From NCBI RefSeq assembly GCF_900113015.1, contig NZ_FONV01000011.1, positions 423,120 to 487,119 of the forward strand: DNA of 64,000 nucleotides, written 5' to 3'. Of this stretch, positions 32,851 through 42,171 are shown piece after piece. Origin of the DNA: Actinoplanes philippinensis. Its GTDB lineage: Bacteria > Actinomycetota > Actinomycetes > Mycobacteriales > Micromonosporaceae. The notes beneath the pieces were generated by a model. The model was given only the letters and a program-made list of their open reading frames with translations, was not told the origin of the DNA and ran no database searches. Within the stretch, counting starts at the first letter, position 1, and every line of letters starts with the position of its first letter. The translations under genes were made by a program, and so were the position numbers.

Positions 32851-34137
32851 GATGATGATCCCGGCGCCGACCGTCCGGTTGGTGCTCTCGTCGATCAGGA
32901 TGAAGCCGCCGGTAGTGCGGTTGCGCCGGTACTCGTCGGCGAGCAGCGGCACGGTCGTGCGCAGCCTGACCCGGCCGATCTCGTTGAGGCCCAGCTCACC
33001 GGCCGCCTCGTCGCGGTGCAGCGTGTTCACGTCGAGCCGGTACTGAAGGCCGCGCACCACGGTCCGGGCGGTCCGGGTGGTGTGCTTGATCGCATACTTC
33101 CCGCCGACCCGCAGCGGGGCCGTCTCGTCCATCCAGCACACCATCGCCTCGATGTCCTGCGCGACGGCCGGCCTGTTCTGCGGGCGGCAGATCATGTCAC
33201 CGCGCGAGATGTCGATCTCGTCGGCCAGCCGGACCGTCACCGACATCGGCGGGAACGCCTCGTCGACCGGGCCGTCAGCGGTCTCGATCGCCGAGATCGT
33301 GCTGGTCAGGCCGGACGGCAGGACCATCACGTCGTCACCCGGCTTGAGGATGCCGGAGGCGACCTGCCCGGCGTAGCCGCGATAGTCGGTGACCGTGGTC
33401 GACTGCGGCCGGATCACGTACTGCACGGGGAACCGCACGTCGACCAGGTTGCGGTCGCTGGCGATGTGCACGTGCTCCAGGTGGTGCAGCAGCGACGGGC
33501 CCTCATACCACGGGCTGTTCTCCGACCGGGAGGCGATGTTGTCGCCGTTGAGCGCGGAGATCGGGATGATCGTCAGGTCCGGGGCGTCCAGCTTCGCGGC
33601 GAACGAGGTGAACTCGTCGGCGATCCGCTCGAACACCTTCTGGTCCCAGTCGACCAGGTCCATCTTGTTGACGCACAGGACCAGATGCGGCACCCGCAGC
33701 AGGCTGGTCAGGAACGCGTGCCGACGGGACTGCTCGACCAGGCCCTTCCGGGCGTCGACCAGGATCAGCGCCAGATCCGCGGTGGACGCGCCGGTCACCA
33801 TGTTGCGGGTGTACTGAATGTGGCCCGGGGTGTCGGCGATGATGAACTTGCGCCGCGGCGTGGCGAAGTAGCGGTATGCCACATCGATCGTGATGCCCTG
33901 CTCCCGCTCGGCACGCAGGCCGTCGGTGAGCAGCGCGAGGTTCGTGTACTCGTCGCCGCGGGACGCGCTGGCGCTCTCCACGGCCTCGAGCTGATCCTCG
34001 AAGATCGTCTTGGTGTCATACAGCAACCGGCCGATGAGGGTGGACTTGCCGTCGTCGACGCTGCCCGCGGTGGCGAACCGCAGCAGGTCCATGCCCCGGG
34101 AGGAGGCGGCGTCAGGCTCGAGAACTGCCTGGCTCAT
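32839..34137 (-). CDS. cysN: Sulfate adenylyltransferase subunit 1 (GTPase)
   Basis: GTP-driven partner of CysD that makes adenosine 5'-phosphosulfate from sulfate and ATP. 432 residues, EF-Tu-like: P-loop GSVDDGKSTLIGRLL, DTPGHIQYTRNM, NKMDLVDW, then two beta-barrel domains. It ends without an APS-kinase (CysC) domain. Its ATG shares one base with the cysD stop (TGATG). The 3' end is the apparent source of the repeat array described at 32707-32850. Confidence 0.95.
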   Translation of the reverse strand: MSQAVLEPDAASSRGMDLLRFATAGSVDDGKSTLIGRLLYDTKTIFEDQLEAVESASASRGDEYTNLALLTDGLRAEREQGITIDVAYRYFATPRRKFIIADTPGHIQYTRNMVTGASTADLALILVDARKGLVEQSRRHAFLTSLLRVPHLVLCVNKMDLVDWDQKVFERIADEFTSFAAKLDAPDLTIIPISALNGDNIASRSENSPWYEGPSLLHHLEHVHIASDRNLVDVRFPVQYVIRPQSTTVTDYRGYAGQVASGILKPGDDVMVLPSGLTSTISAIETADGPVDEAFPPMSVTVRLADEIDISRGDMICRPQNRPAVAQDIEAMVCWMDETAPLRVGGKYAIKHTTRTARTVVRGLQYRLDVNTLHRDEAAGELGLNEIGRVRLRTTVPLLADEYRRNRTTGGFILIDESTNRTVGAGIIIEAR

Positions 34138-35048
34138 CAGAAGTAACCCTCTCGCTTACGGTCTTCCATCGCGGCTTCGCTGACCTTGTCGTCGCCACGG
34201 GTGGCGCCACGCTCGGTGATCCGGGTCGCGGCGACCTCGTCGATCACCTTCTCCACGGTGTCCGCCTCGGAGAGCACGGCCGCGGTCTGCGAGGCGTCAC
34301 CGACCGTCCGGTACCGCACGCGGCGCACCTCGGAGGTCTCGCCGTCACGCAGCTTGATGAACTCGTTGACCGCGTAGAACATCCCGTTGCGCTCGACCAC
34401 CTCACGGTCGTGGGCGTAGTAGATGCTCGGCAGCGGGATGTTCTCCTTGGCGATGTAGTGCCAGACGTCCAGCTCGGTCCAGTTGGACAGCGGGAACACC
34501 CGGATCGACTCACCGGGGTGGTGCCGGCCGTTGTAGAGCGCCCACAGCTCGGGCCGCTGGTTCTTCGGATCCCACTGGCCGAAGTCGTCGCGGAAGCTGA
34601 ACATCCGCTCCTTGGCCCGCGCCTTCTCCTCGTCCCGGCGGGCGCCGCCGAACAGGGCGTCGAACCGGTACTTCTCCTGGGCGGCGAGCAGCACCGGGGT
34701 CTGAATCCGGTTACGGGTGCCGTCCGGCAGCTCGCGGACCAGGCCGGTGTCGATCGCCTCCTGCACGCTGGCGACCACCAGGTTCAGGCCGAGGGTGGCG
34801 ACCCGGCTGTCCCGATACTCCAGGACCTCGGCGAAGTTGTGGCCGGTGTCGACGTGCATGACCGGGAACGGGATGCGCGCCGGCGCGAACGCCTTCTCCG
34901 CGAGGCGCAGCATCACGATCGAGTCCTTGCCGCCGGAGAAGAGCAGCGCGGGGCGCTCGAACTCGGCCATCACCTCACGCATGATGAAGATGCTCTCCGC
35001 TTCGAGTGCATCCAGATGCGATACGCGATAGGGCTTCGTCTGGCTCAT
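34137..35048 (-). CDS. cysD: Sulfate adenylyltransferase subunit 2
   Basis: 303-residue ATP-PPi lyase family protein, the catalytic partner of CysN. It has the PP-loop ALLFSGGKDSIVML and conserved VMHVDTGHNF, GGARRDEEKARAKER and FPLSNWTELDVWHYI. The ATG at 35048 gives MSQTKPYRVSHLDAL and has GGAG nine bases upstream; upstream in-frame codons are non-coding in character. It lies 55 bases downstream of cysQ, forming cysQ-cysD-cysN. Confidence 0.96.
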   Translation of the reverse strand: MSQTKPYRVSHLDALEAESIFIMREVMAEFERPALLFSGGKDSIVMLRLAEKAFAPARIPFPVMHVDTGHNFAEVLEYRDSRVATLGLNLVVASVQEAIDTGLVRELPDGTRNRIQTPVLLAAQEKYRFDALFGGARRDEEKARAKERMFSFRDDFGQWDPKNQRPELWALYNGRHHPGESIRVFPLSNWTELDVWHYIAKENIPLPSIYYAHDREVVERNGMFYAVNEFIKLRDGETSEVRRVRYRTVGDASQTAAVLSEADTVEKVIDEVAATRITERGATRGDDKVSEAAMEDRKREGYF

Positions 35049-35103
35049 GGGTTCTGCTCCCAGACCTTTCTCCGGTGTCGGCCGGGCAGGGCAGACGTCA
35101 TTG

Positions 35104-35979
35104 TTACGGAAGATGCCTCTGCAACGCAGCAAGCAACCGAGGAGCGAGATCTTTGCGACAGACAACCAGGTCAGGCAACTTCGGATCGGCCTGGTTGTAG
35201 GCCAGTGGGCTGCCGTCCACGCGGGATGCGTGCAGGCCAGTGGCCAACGCCACAGCGACCGGCGCCGCCGAGTCCCACTCGTACTGGCCGCCCGCGTGCA
35301 CGTACGCGTCCGCCTCGCCGTTGATCACCGCGGCGATCTTCACCCCCGCCGAGCCCATCGGCACCAGCTCGGCGCCCAGATCCTCGGCGAGCGCGGTCAC
35401 GAACGCCGGCGGGCGGGTCCGGCTGGCCGCGATCCGGATGGCGCCGCCGGTAGCCGACTCCAGCGGCATCGGCGGATAGGCCGGCGCGTGGTCGGTGGCG
35501 AGCGTGCAATGCCGGGCCGGCATGGCCACCGCGCCCGCGGTCAGCCGGGCCGGCGCCGACGAGTCGGCCGTCCACAGCGCCACATGCACCGCCCAGTCGT
35601 CACGGCCCTCCTCGGAGAACTCCCGCGTGCCGTCCAGCGGATCGACGATCCAGACCCGGTTGGCGCCCAGCCGGTCCGGGCGGTTGCCGCCCTCGGTCCA
35701 CGCGACCCGGGAGTGGTCGTCCTCCTCGGAGAGCACGGCGTCGGCCGGCCGCCAGCGGGCCAGCTCGGCACGCAGCAGATCGTGCGCGGCCTGGTCACCG
35801 GCCGCCTTGAGAGCCTTGCCGTCCTCGTGCCCGGTCTCCGCCCGGACGTGGAGGAGGACCTGACCGGCCCGGTCGGCCAGCCAGCGAGCGAAGGCGGAGT
35901 CGTTGACCGGCGGAGTCCCGCCCTCACCGGCGTCGCGCGGACCCGCTATGCGTGCCGACACCTTCGTCTGCTCGCTCAT
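35104..35979 (-). CDS. cysQ: 3'(2'),5'-bisphosphate nucleotidase (CysQ), inositol monophosphatase family
   Basis: Expected to hydrolyse 3'-phosphoadenosine 5'-phosphate, the by-product of PAPS use. 291 residues with the metal-binding motifs of the family: VLSEEDDH, WIVDPLDGTREF and the C-terminal GGQYEWDSAAPVAVAL. The ATG at 35979 has GAGGGAG upstream. Placement directly before cysD-cysN supports the sulfur-assimilation role over inositol phosphatase. Confidence 0.9.
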   Translation of the reverse strand: MSEQTKVSARIAGPRDAGEGGTPPVNDSAFARWLADRAGQVLLHVRAETGHEDGKALKAAGDQAAHDLLRAELARWRPADAVLSEEDDHSRVAWTEGGNRPDRLGANRVWIVDPLDGTREFSEEGRDDWAVHVALWTADSSAPARLTAGAVAMPARHCTLATDHAPAYPPMPLESATGGAIRIAASRTRPPAFVTALAEDLGAELVPMGSAGVKIAAVINGEADAYVHAGGQYEWDSAAPVAVALATGLHASRVDGSPLAYNQADPKLPDLVVCRKDLAPRLLAALQRHLP

Positions 35980-36009
35980 CTCTCGCTCCCTCACTCCAGT
36001 ACGCGCCTG

Positions 36010-37731
36010 TCAGTACGCTCCCGACGACCGCACCACGGCGGTCACCGTCCTGAGCAGGATCACCAGATCCAGGCTCAGCGACCAGTTCTCCACATAGCGC
36101 AGGTCGAGCCGGACCGCCTCCTCCCAGGAGAGGTCCGACCGCCCCGACACCTGCCAGAGACCGGTCATCCCCGGCTTGACGGCCAGCCGGCGCCGCACGT
36201 CGTCGGCATAGGCGGCCGCCTCGGTGGGCAGCGGCGGCCGCGGGCCGACCAGCGACATCCGCCCGGACAGGACGTTCAGCAACTGCGGCAGCTCGTCCAG
36301 CGAGAACCGGCGCAGCCAACGCCCGACCGGGGTGACACGCGGGTCGTCGCGGATTTTGAAGAGCACACCGTCGTGCTCGTTGAGGTGCCTCAACTCGGCA
36401 AGCCGGGCCTCGGCGTCGACATACATGCTGCGGAACTTGAAGATCCGGAACAATCGGCCATCGCGTCCCACACGCACTTGGCGAAAGAGTACCGGGCCAC
36501 GTGACGTGAGGCCCACACAGAGCGCCACGGCCAGCAGCACCGGGCCGAGAACGATCAGAAGCAGCAACGCGCCGAGCCGATCCACCAACTCCTTGACCAG
36601 CCGCGACCCGCCGTGCAACCGGGGATGCTCCACGTGCAGCATCGGCAGGCCGTCGAACGGCCGGATCGTGGTCCGCGCCCCCGCCACGTCGACGAGCGCA
36701 CTCGCCACCACCAGGTCCACCTCGTCGCGCTCCAGCCGCCAGGCCAGCCTCCGCACCGACGCGCCGTCCAGCTCCGGGCAGCTCAGCACCACCACCGTGT
36801 CGGCGTCCGCCTGCTCCACCGCGGTCGCCACGTCCTCGAACGAGCCGTAGACCGGCAGATCAGGCAGCCCGATCCCGTCGGCGCCCGGCGGCAGACACGC
36901 GCCCACCACCTCCAGCCCGTGATAACGCTCGCGGCGCAACTGCCGGGTGATGCCGATGACCGACAGCTCGTGACCGACCACGATCACCCGTCGGAGGTTC
37001 TCGCCCCGCGCCCGCGACAGATGCAGCCGCTTACGCAACAGGAACCGCAACACCACGATCGCGGCGATCGCCAACGGGAAGGCCACCAGGACATAGGACC
37101 GGGCAAGATCCAGATTCAGGGCGTACGACACGACGGCCGCCCCGCCGATCAGGCCCGCCCCACCCCGCAGCACCCGCTGGTACTCGTCCGAGCCGACGAA
37201 CAGATACCGCCGCTCGTAGGCCCGCGCCGCCACCAGGACCAGCAACAGCGCCACCGGCATCAACGCCGAGCAGACCAGGTACATCCGGTTCCAGACGGTG
37301 ACCGCATCCCCGAAACGGACGACGAACGTGCCCGCCCCCGCCACCACACCGGCACTCAGATCGGTCAGCACGAGCGCCCGCAGATAACGGCGCTCCCAGT
37401 CCTGCCGCCGCGACAACACCGCATGCCGGCCACGGCCCCGCAGAAACGGGCGCGCCGCCATCGAACGGTTACGGGCCGGCGACACATGCCGCACCGACGC
37501 CTGATTACGGGCCCGGTCGGGCTCACCCCGTACCGCCTGCGGCCGGGCATTCTCCACACCCGCCGCCGGGACCGGAATCCGGGTGTTACGCCCGCTCCGG
37601 CGCTCCGCCGGACGCTGCGGCCCCCGATTGACCCCCGCTGACCTGCTGTTTTTCCCGCCACGCGACGCCGGCCGGGTGGCCGTGGGTTCGGTCAACGCGT
37701 CCGCCCGGTCCTCGGACACGTCCTGCGACAT
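36010..37731 (-). CDS. Polyprenyl glycosylphosphotransferase (initiating sugar transferase)
   Basis: 573 residues. A disordered basic N-terminus of about 100 residues precedes four to five membrane helices, a nucleotide-binding-like cytoplasmic domain (VIVVGHELSVIGITRQL) and the C-terminal bacterial sugar transferase domain: LFRQVRVGRDGRLFRIFKFR, LDELPQLLNVLSGRMSLVGP and GMTGLWQVSGRSD. Such enzymes load the first sugar phosphate onto undecaprenyl phosphate for exopolysaccharide synthesis. The ATG at 37731 has GGAGG nearby. It lies 30 bases upstream of cysQ, but its pathway partners are not in the window. Confidence 0.92.
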   Translation of the reverse strand: MSQDVSEDRADALTEPTATRPASRGGKNSRSAGVNRGPQRPAERRSGRNTRIPVPAAGVENARPQAVRGEPDRARNQASVRHVSPARNRSMAARPFLRGRGRHAVLSRRQDWERRYLRALVLTDLSAGVVAGAGTFVVRFGDAVTVWNRMYLVCSALMPVALLLVLVAARAYERRYLFVGSDEYQRVLRGGAGLIGGAAVVSYALNLDLARSYVLVAFPLAIAAIVVLRFLLRKRLHLSRARGENLRRVIVVGHELSVIGITRQLRRERYHGLEVVGACLPPGADGIGLPDLPVYGSFEDVATAVEQADADTVVVLSCPELDGASVRRLAWRLERDEVDLVVASALVDVAGARTTIRPFDGLPMLHVEHPRLHGGSRLVKELVDRLGALLLLIVLGPVLLAVALCVGLTSRGPVLFRQVRVGRDGRLFRIFKFRSMYVDAEARLAELRHLNEHDGVLFKIRDDPRVTPVGRWLRRFSLDELPQLLNVLSGRMSLVGPRPPLPTEAAAYADDVRRRLAVKPGMTGLWQVSGRSDLSWEEAVRLDLRYVENWSLSLDLVILLRTVTAVVRSSGAY

Positions 37732-37831
37732 CCTCGAGCCCTCCCCGTCACGTCGGCCACGCACCGAAATTCGTGCGTCCGAGTGACCAACGGTCGGGCC
37801 GCGAGTGCGTCACGGCGTCGTCAGGGGGTGA

Positions 37832-38419
37832 TCAACTTCCGTGGTACTTGTTCTGCGCCCACTCGACACCCTCGACGACGATCGCTTCCACCACGTCGGC
37901 CGCCCGGTCCACCAGGAAGTCCAGCTCCTTGCGCTCCGACGCGGAGAAGTCGGAGAGCACATAGTCGGCCGGTTCCTGCCGTCCCGGGGGCCGGCCGATG
38001 CCGACCCGCACCCGCGCATACTCCTTGCTCGCGAGTGACTTCGACATCGAGCGGAGCCCGTTGTGACCGCCCTCGCCCCCGCCCCGTTTCGCCCGTACCT
38101 GCCCGAACGGCACATCCAGCTCATCATGCACCGCGATCACCTGAGCCACCGGGACTTTGAAGAACTGCGCCAGCGACACCACCGGAGCACCCGACAGGTT
38201 CATGTACGTCAGCGGCTTGAGCAGAATCACCTTCGGGCCACCGAAACCCAGACGGCCCTCCGCCACCTCGGTCTGCGCCCGCTTCGCCCGGCCGAACCTC
38301 GCACCCGTCCGCGACGCCAGCAGATCGGCCACCATGAAACCCACGTTGTGCCGGTTACCCGCGTACTCCCGGCCCGGATTACCCAGACCGACCACCAGCC
38401 ACGGCGCCTCGTCGCTCAC
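37832..38419 (-). CDS. pth: Peptidyl-tRNA hydrolase
   Basis: Recycles tRNA from prematurely released peptidyl-tRNA. 195 residues with VVGLGNPGREYAGNRHNVGF (catalytic His in NRHNVGF), YMNLSG and GGEGGHNGLRSM. The GTG at 38419 is chosen because GGAGG lies eight bases upstream and it gives the standard N-terminus. It follows rplY on the same strand with a strong hairpin in the 84-bp gap. Confidence 0.95.
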   Translation of the reverse strand: MSDEAPWLVVGLGNPGREYAGNRHNVGFMVADLLASRTGARFGRAKRAQTEVAEGRLGFGGPKVILLKPLTYMNLSGAPVVSLAQFFKVPVAQVIAVHDELDVPFGQVRAKRGGGEGGHNGLRSMSKSLASKEYARVRVGIGRPPGRQEPADYVLSDFSASERKELDFLVDRAADVVEAIVVEGVEWAQNKYHGS

Positions 38420-38440
38420 TTCCCCTGCCTCCACATGCAC

Positions 38441-38474
38441 ATCAGGGAAAGTGCCGCCCGGCACTTTCCCTGAT
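38441..38474 (-). terminator. 16-bp perfect hairpin between rplY and pth
   Basis: ATCAGGGAAAGTGCCG (38441-38456) and its exact reverse complement (38459-38474). Read on the minus strand it follows the rplY stop and ends 21 bases before the pth start, just ahead of its Shine-Dalgarno. There is no U-tract. It is a terminator for rplY or an attenuator for pth. Confidence 0.75.
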
Positions 38475-38503
38475 ATCTGGCTTACCGCTGCTGCGAGACG
38501 GAC

Positions 38504-39109
38504 CTACTCCGCGCTCTCGCCCTCCGCCGGGGTCTCACCCTCGGCCGGGGCCTCCTCGTTCGACTGCGCCGCGTTGACCACCGCGAGCACCGTGTCGGCG
38601 TCGACCGCCAGCTCCACACCCTTCGGCAGCTTCACGTCGCCGGCGGTGACGTGCGAACCCGCCTCCAGGCCCTCGATCGAAGCCTCGAGCTCGGACGGCA
38701 GGTGCAGCGCCTCGGCGACCACGGCAACCGTGTTCGACTCGTGGACGATCAGGGTGTTCTTGGCGGCCTCACCGGTCAGGGTGACCTGGATGTCGACCTG
38801 GATCTTCTCGCCACGCTTCACGATGAGCAGGTCCACGTGCTCGAACGTGTCACGGATCGGGTCACGCTGGATCGCCTTCGGCAGGGCCAGAGTCGCACCC
38901 GAGTTGCCGGCGATGTCGATGGTGAAAATCTGGTTGATGCCGCCGTGGCGGATGGCGGCCGCGAACTCACGGGCCGGCAGAGCGATGTGCTGCGGCTTCT
39001 CGCCGTGGCCGTACAGCACGGCAGGCACGAGGCCGGCCCGGCGCGTGCGGCGAGCACCACCCTTGCCGAACTCGGTGCGGGGCTCGGCGCTGATCTTTAC
39101 CTCGGACAC
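38504..39109 (-). CDS. rplY: Ribosomal protein L25 (general stress protein Ctc type)
   Basis: Binds 5S rRNA. 201 residues: the L25 domain (EVKISAEPRTEFGKGGARRT, GLVPAVLYGHGEKPQHI, DPIRDTFEHVDLLIVKRGEK) and the C-terminal TL5/Ctc domain. A Glu/Ala-rich tail (APAEGETPAEGESAE) ends it. The GTG at 39109 has AGGAG seven bases upstream. Confidence 0.95.
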   Translation of the reverse strand: MSEVKISAEPRTEFGKGGARRTRRAGLVPAVLYGHGEKPQHIALPAREFAAAIRHGGINQIFTIDIAGNSGATLALPKAIQRDPIRDTFEHVDLLIVKRGEKIQVDIQVTLTGEAAKNTLIVHESNTVAVVAEALHLPSELEASIEGLEAGSHVTAGDVKLPKGVELAVDADTVLAVVNAAQSNEEAPAEGETPAEGESAE

Positions 39110-39463
39110 GGGGAAACTCCTGAAACTCTTCGATGCGGGCTGCGTAAGTCTGCGGCTGCGGTATCCGGCAGTGCTGCGGTGGCGACCCTCGGCGGTGCGG
39201 CCGCCTCGGGCAACGGTGTTTCGGCGCTGCCGGGCAAGGGGGCGCGCTGGGCACAGGCCCGGAGCACCGCGTCGATGACGGCGCCTCGAGCGGGCTGCGA
39301 ACCTCAACAGCCCACGAAGCACCCTCGCCGTGGCAACCGCACTAGCTTACCTGCCACGATCGTGCATCGGTCAGCGGGTCCGCCCGGCTCGCGACGCCTG
39401 CGAAAAAACCACCTCACTGATGCAAGTTGCATCAGTGAGGTGGGGTGGAACCAGACGTGCAGG
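39110..39463. other. 354-bp stretch between prs and rplY
   Basis: It holds the prs terminator (39403-39443) and the leader of rplY. On the minus strand CTGACC (complement of 39369-39374) and TAAGCT (complement of 39344-39349), 19 bases apart, could be an rplY promoter, giving a leader of about 230 bases. No gene is seen. Confidence 0.4.
39403..39443 (-). terminator. Rho-independent terminator of prs
   Basis: CCACCTCACTGATGCAA (39409-39425) pairs exactly with TTGCATCAGTGAGGTGG (39427-39443). Read on the minus strand the stem is followed directly by TTTTTT (complement of 39403-39408). It is the only textbook stem plus U-tract terminator noticed in the window. Confidence 0.95.
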
Positions 39464-40444
39464 TCAGCTCAAACCACCGAACAAAGTGGTCACCGAGCCA
39501 TCGTCGAACACCTCACGGATCGCCCGCGCCAGCAACGGCGCGATCGACAACACAGTGATCTTGTCGAGACGCTTCTCCGGAGACAACGGCAACGTGTTCG
39601 TCACCACCAACTCACTGATCCGGCTGTTCTTCAAACGCTCCGTCGCCGGATCCGACAGCAACGCGTGCGTCGAGGCCACGATCACATCAGCAGCACCCTC
39701 CTGGAAGAGGATGTCCGCCGCCTTCGCGATCGTCCCACCCGTGTCGATCATGTCATCGACGATCAGGCACACCCGGCCCTCGACCTCACCGACCACCCGG
39801 TTCGCCACCACCTGATTCGGCTTCAGCGGATCACGAGTCTTGTGGATGAACGCCAGCGGGCAACCACCCAACCGGTCCGTCCACCGCTCAGCCACCCGCA
39901 CCCGGCCCGAATCAGGCGCCACCACGGTCATCGGCCGGCCCGCATACTTCTTCTGCACGTAATCGGCCAGCGTGTCCATCGCGAACAGGTGATCCACCGG
40001 ACCGTCGAAGAACCCCTGGATCTGCGCCGTGTGCAGATCCACCGTCAGAATCCGGTTGGCGCCCGCCGTCTTCAGCAGATCAGCCACCAGACGAGCCGAG
40101 ATCGGCTCCCGGCCACGGTGCTTCTTGTCCTGCCGCGAATACGGATAGAACGGCAACACCACGGTGATCCGCTTCGCCGACCCACGCTTCAACGCGTCGA
40201 TCATGATCAGGGTCTCCATGACCCACCGGTTGACCCCCTCGGTCACCGACTGGACGACGAACGCGTCCGAGCCACGAACCGAGTCCTTGAACCGAACGAA
40301 GATCTCCCCGTTGGCGAACTCATACGAATCCGACGGCGTCGGCGCCACGCCGAGCACCTGGCCGATCTCCTCAGCCAGCTCGGGGAAACCCCGGCCGGAG
40401 AAAAGCATCAGACTCTTACGGTTCTCGGCGACGATGCTGCCCAT
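39464..40444 (-). CDS. prs: Ribose-phosphate pyrophosphokinase (PRPP synthase)
   Basis: Makes PRPP from ribose-5-phosphate and ATP, supplying purine, pyrimidine, His and Trp synthesis and the Upp salvage reaction. 326 residues: GRGFPELAEEIGQVLG near the start, the flexible loop PYSRQDKKHRGREPISA, the signature VDLHTAQIQGFF and the PRPP loop CLIVDDMIDTGGTI. It lies 110 bp downstream of glmU on the same strand and ends in a strong intrinsic terminator. Confidence 0.96.
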   Translation of the reverse strand: MGSIVAENRKSLMLFSGRGFPELAEEIGQVLGVAPTPSDSYEFANGEIFVRFKDSVRGSDAFVVQSVTEGVNRWVMETLIMIDALKRGSAKRITVVLPFYPYSRQDKKHRGREPISARLVADLLKTAGANRILTVDLHTAQIQGFFDGPVDHLFAMDTLADYVQKKYAGRPMTVVAPDSGRVRVAERWTDRLGGCPLAFIHKTRDPLKPNQVVANRVVGEVEGRVCLIVDDMIDTGGTIAKAADILFQEGAADVIVASTHALLSDPATERLKNSRISELVVTNTLPLSPEKRLDKITVLSIAPLLARAIREVFDDGSVTTLFGGLS

Positions 40445-40554
40445 CGACTCGCTGCTCCCGTGGTTAGGGGGTGGGTTCGCAGTGAAGTATCCCTTGCGGC
40501 AACGTAACCGCCACGTTTCGAGGCCCCCGCGTGGGATGGCTCACCCCGACTGGA

Positions 40555-41994
40555 TCACTCCTGGTCAGAGGTGATATCCGCAGCCTCGGCAGCAGCCGCC
40601 GAAACAGTGCCCGGCCGCTTACGGACCGTCCAGCCCTCGATGTTGCGCTGCTGAGCACGCGTCACACCCAGACTCCCCGCCGGCACATCCTTGGTGACAG
40701 CGCTACCGGCCGCCACATACGCCCCCGGACCGATCTCCACCGGCGCCACCAGCACCGAGTCCGACCCGACGAACGCGGCCTCACCGACAGTGGTGTGCGA
40801 CTTCCGCACACCGTCGTAGTTGGCGAAAATCGTGCCCGCCCCGATATTGGCCTTCGCACCGATCGTCGCGTCACCCACATAGGTCAGGTGCGGCACCTTC
40901 GCACCCTCACCCAACTCGGCGTTCTTCGCCTCGACAAAACCACCGATCTTCGACTTCGCCGCCAGACGAGTCCCCGGACGCAAGAACGAGAACGGCCCCA
41001 CCGACGCCGACGGCCCCACCGACGCACCGATCGCATGCGTCCGCAACACCGTCGCGCCGGCCGCCACCGTCGTATCGATCAACGTGGTGTCCGGCCCCAC
41101 GACCGCACCCGTCGCCACCGAACTCGAACCGAGGATCTGCGAATTCTGATCCACCACAGCATCCGGCTCGAGAGTGGCCGTCACATCGATCCAGGTCGTC
41201 GCCGGATCCAGCAACAACACACCCGACCGCATCCACGCCCCGTTGACCCGGTCACGCATCAACACCCGCAACTGCGCCAACTCGGCCCGATCGTTGCAGC
41301 CCAGCGTCTCGACCCACGACTCGGCCACCTCGATCGCCACCCGATGGCCCTGAGCGGCCAGAATGCCGAAGACGTCGGTCAGATACTCCTCGCCCTGCGC
41401 ATTGTCCGTCGACAGCTTGCCGAGCGCCTCACGCAACAACACCGCGTCGAACGCGTAGATCCCCGAGTTGATCTCACGGATCCGGCGCTCCTCGTCGGAC
41501 GCGTCCTTCGCCTCGACGATCCGCTCCAGACCACCGTCCGCGCCCCGCACGATCCGGCCCAGCCCGCCCGGCACCTCCACCTCGGCGCTCAGCACCGTCG
41601 CCGCCGCGCCGGCCCGCTCGTGAGTGGCCAGCAGCATCTCCAGCGTCTCCGGGCGCAGCAGCGGGACGTCGCCGCTGAGCACCACCACGGTGCCGGTCAG
41701 GTCGGGCGTCGACTCCAGGGCGATCCGCACCGCATGCCCCGTGCCGTTCTGCTGGGCCTGCAGCACCGGGGTCGCCTCCGGTGCCACCTCGGCCAGGAAC
41801 GCGGTGATCTCGTCGGCCTTGTGCCCGACGACCACCACCGTCCGGTCGGTCTTTATCGCCGCCGAGGTAGCCAGCACGTGACCGAGCAGAGTGCGCCCGA
41901 GCAGGGGCTGCAGCATCTTGGGCGTCGCGGACTTCATCCGCTTGCCCTCACCGGCGGCGAGGACGACAACGGTACGGCTGGGGGCCTGACTCAC
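40555..41994 (-). CDS. glmU: Bifunctional GlmU: GlcN-1-P acetyltransferase / UDP-GlcNAc pyrophosphorylase
   Basis: Makes UDP-GlcNAc for peptidoglycan. 479 residues. The N-terminal uridyltransferase has VLAAGEGKRMKSATPK and VLSGDVPLL. A linker leads to a left-handed beta-helix with hexapeptide repeats (SVGPFSFLRPGTRLA, KVPHLTYVGDATIGAKANIG) and the acetyltransferase segment IFANYDGVRKSHTTVGEAAF. The gene pair glmU-prs is conserved in actinobacteria. Confidence 0.96.
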   Translation of the reverse strand: MSQAPSRTVVVLAAGEGKRMKSATPKMLQPLLGRTLLGHVLATSAAIKTDRTVVVVGHKADEITAFLAEVAPEATPVLQAQQNGTGHAVRIALESTPDLTGTVVVLSGDVPLLRPETLEMLLATHERAGAAATVLSAEVEVPGGLGRIVRGADGGLERIVEAKDASDEERRIREINSGIYAFDAVLLREALGKLSTDNAQGEEYLTDVFGILAAQGHRVAIEVAESWVETLGCNDRAELAQLRVLMRDRVNGAWMRSGVLLLDPATTWIDVTATLEPDAVVDQNSQILGSSSVATGAVVGPDTTLIDTTVAAGATVLRTHAIGASVGPSASVGPFSFLRPGTRLAAKSKIGGFVEAKNAELGEGAKVPHLTYVGDATIGAKANIGAGTIFANYDGVRKSHTTVGEAAFVGSDSVLVAPVEIGPGAYVAAGSAVTKDVPAGSLGVTRAQQRNIEGWTVRKRPGTVSAAAAEAADITSDQE

Positions 41995-42031
41995 GCGGTA
42001 GCTCCATCGTTAGCAGTGGCACCTTGTGCAT

Positions 42032-42050
42032 GGGCGGCAGTCCACCGCCC
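42032..42050 (-). terminator. Short hairpin after tRNA-Gln
   Basis: GGGCGG and CCGCCC pair around a seven-base loop, about 33 bases beyond the tRNA 3' end. It is a weak stem and may end the tRNA transcript. Confidence 0.4.
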
Positions 42051-42082
42051 GCAAACCTCAGGCGCTCTTACCACAAAAGTTG

Positions 42083-42154
42083 CTCGGCCGCCAGGACTCG
42101 AACCCGGAAAGCTAGGACCAAAACCTAGAGTGTTGCCAATTACACCACGGCCGA
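42083..42154 (-). tRNA. tRNA-Gln (anticodon TTG)
   Basis: 72 nt on the minus strand. The acceptor arm TCGGCCG pairs with CGGCCGA, discriminator G. The D arm is GTGT-AATTGGCA-ACAC and the anticodon arm CTAGG-TTTTGGT-CCTAG with anticodon TTG. The T arm has TTCGAGT between CCGGG and CCTGG. CCA is not encoded. An unrelated HTH gene ends 17 bases before its 5' end on the same strand, so its promoter must overlap that gene or the two are co-transcribed. Confidence 0.96.
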
Positions 42155-42171
42155 CTGGTACCGAAGACAGA

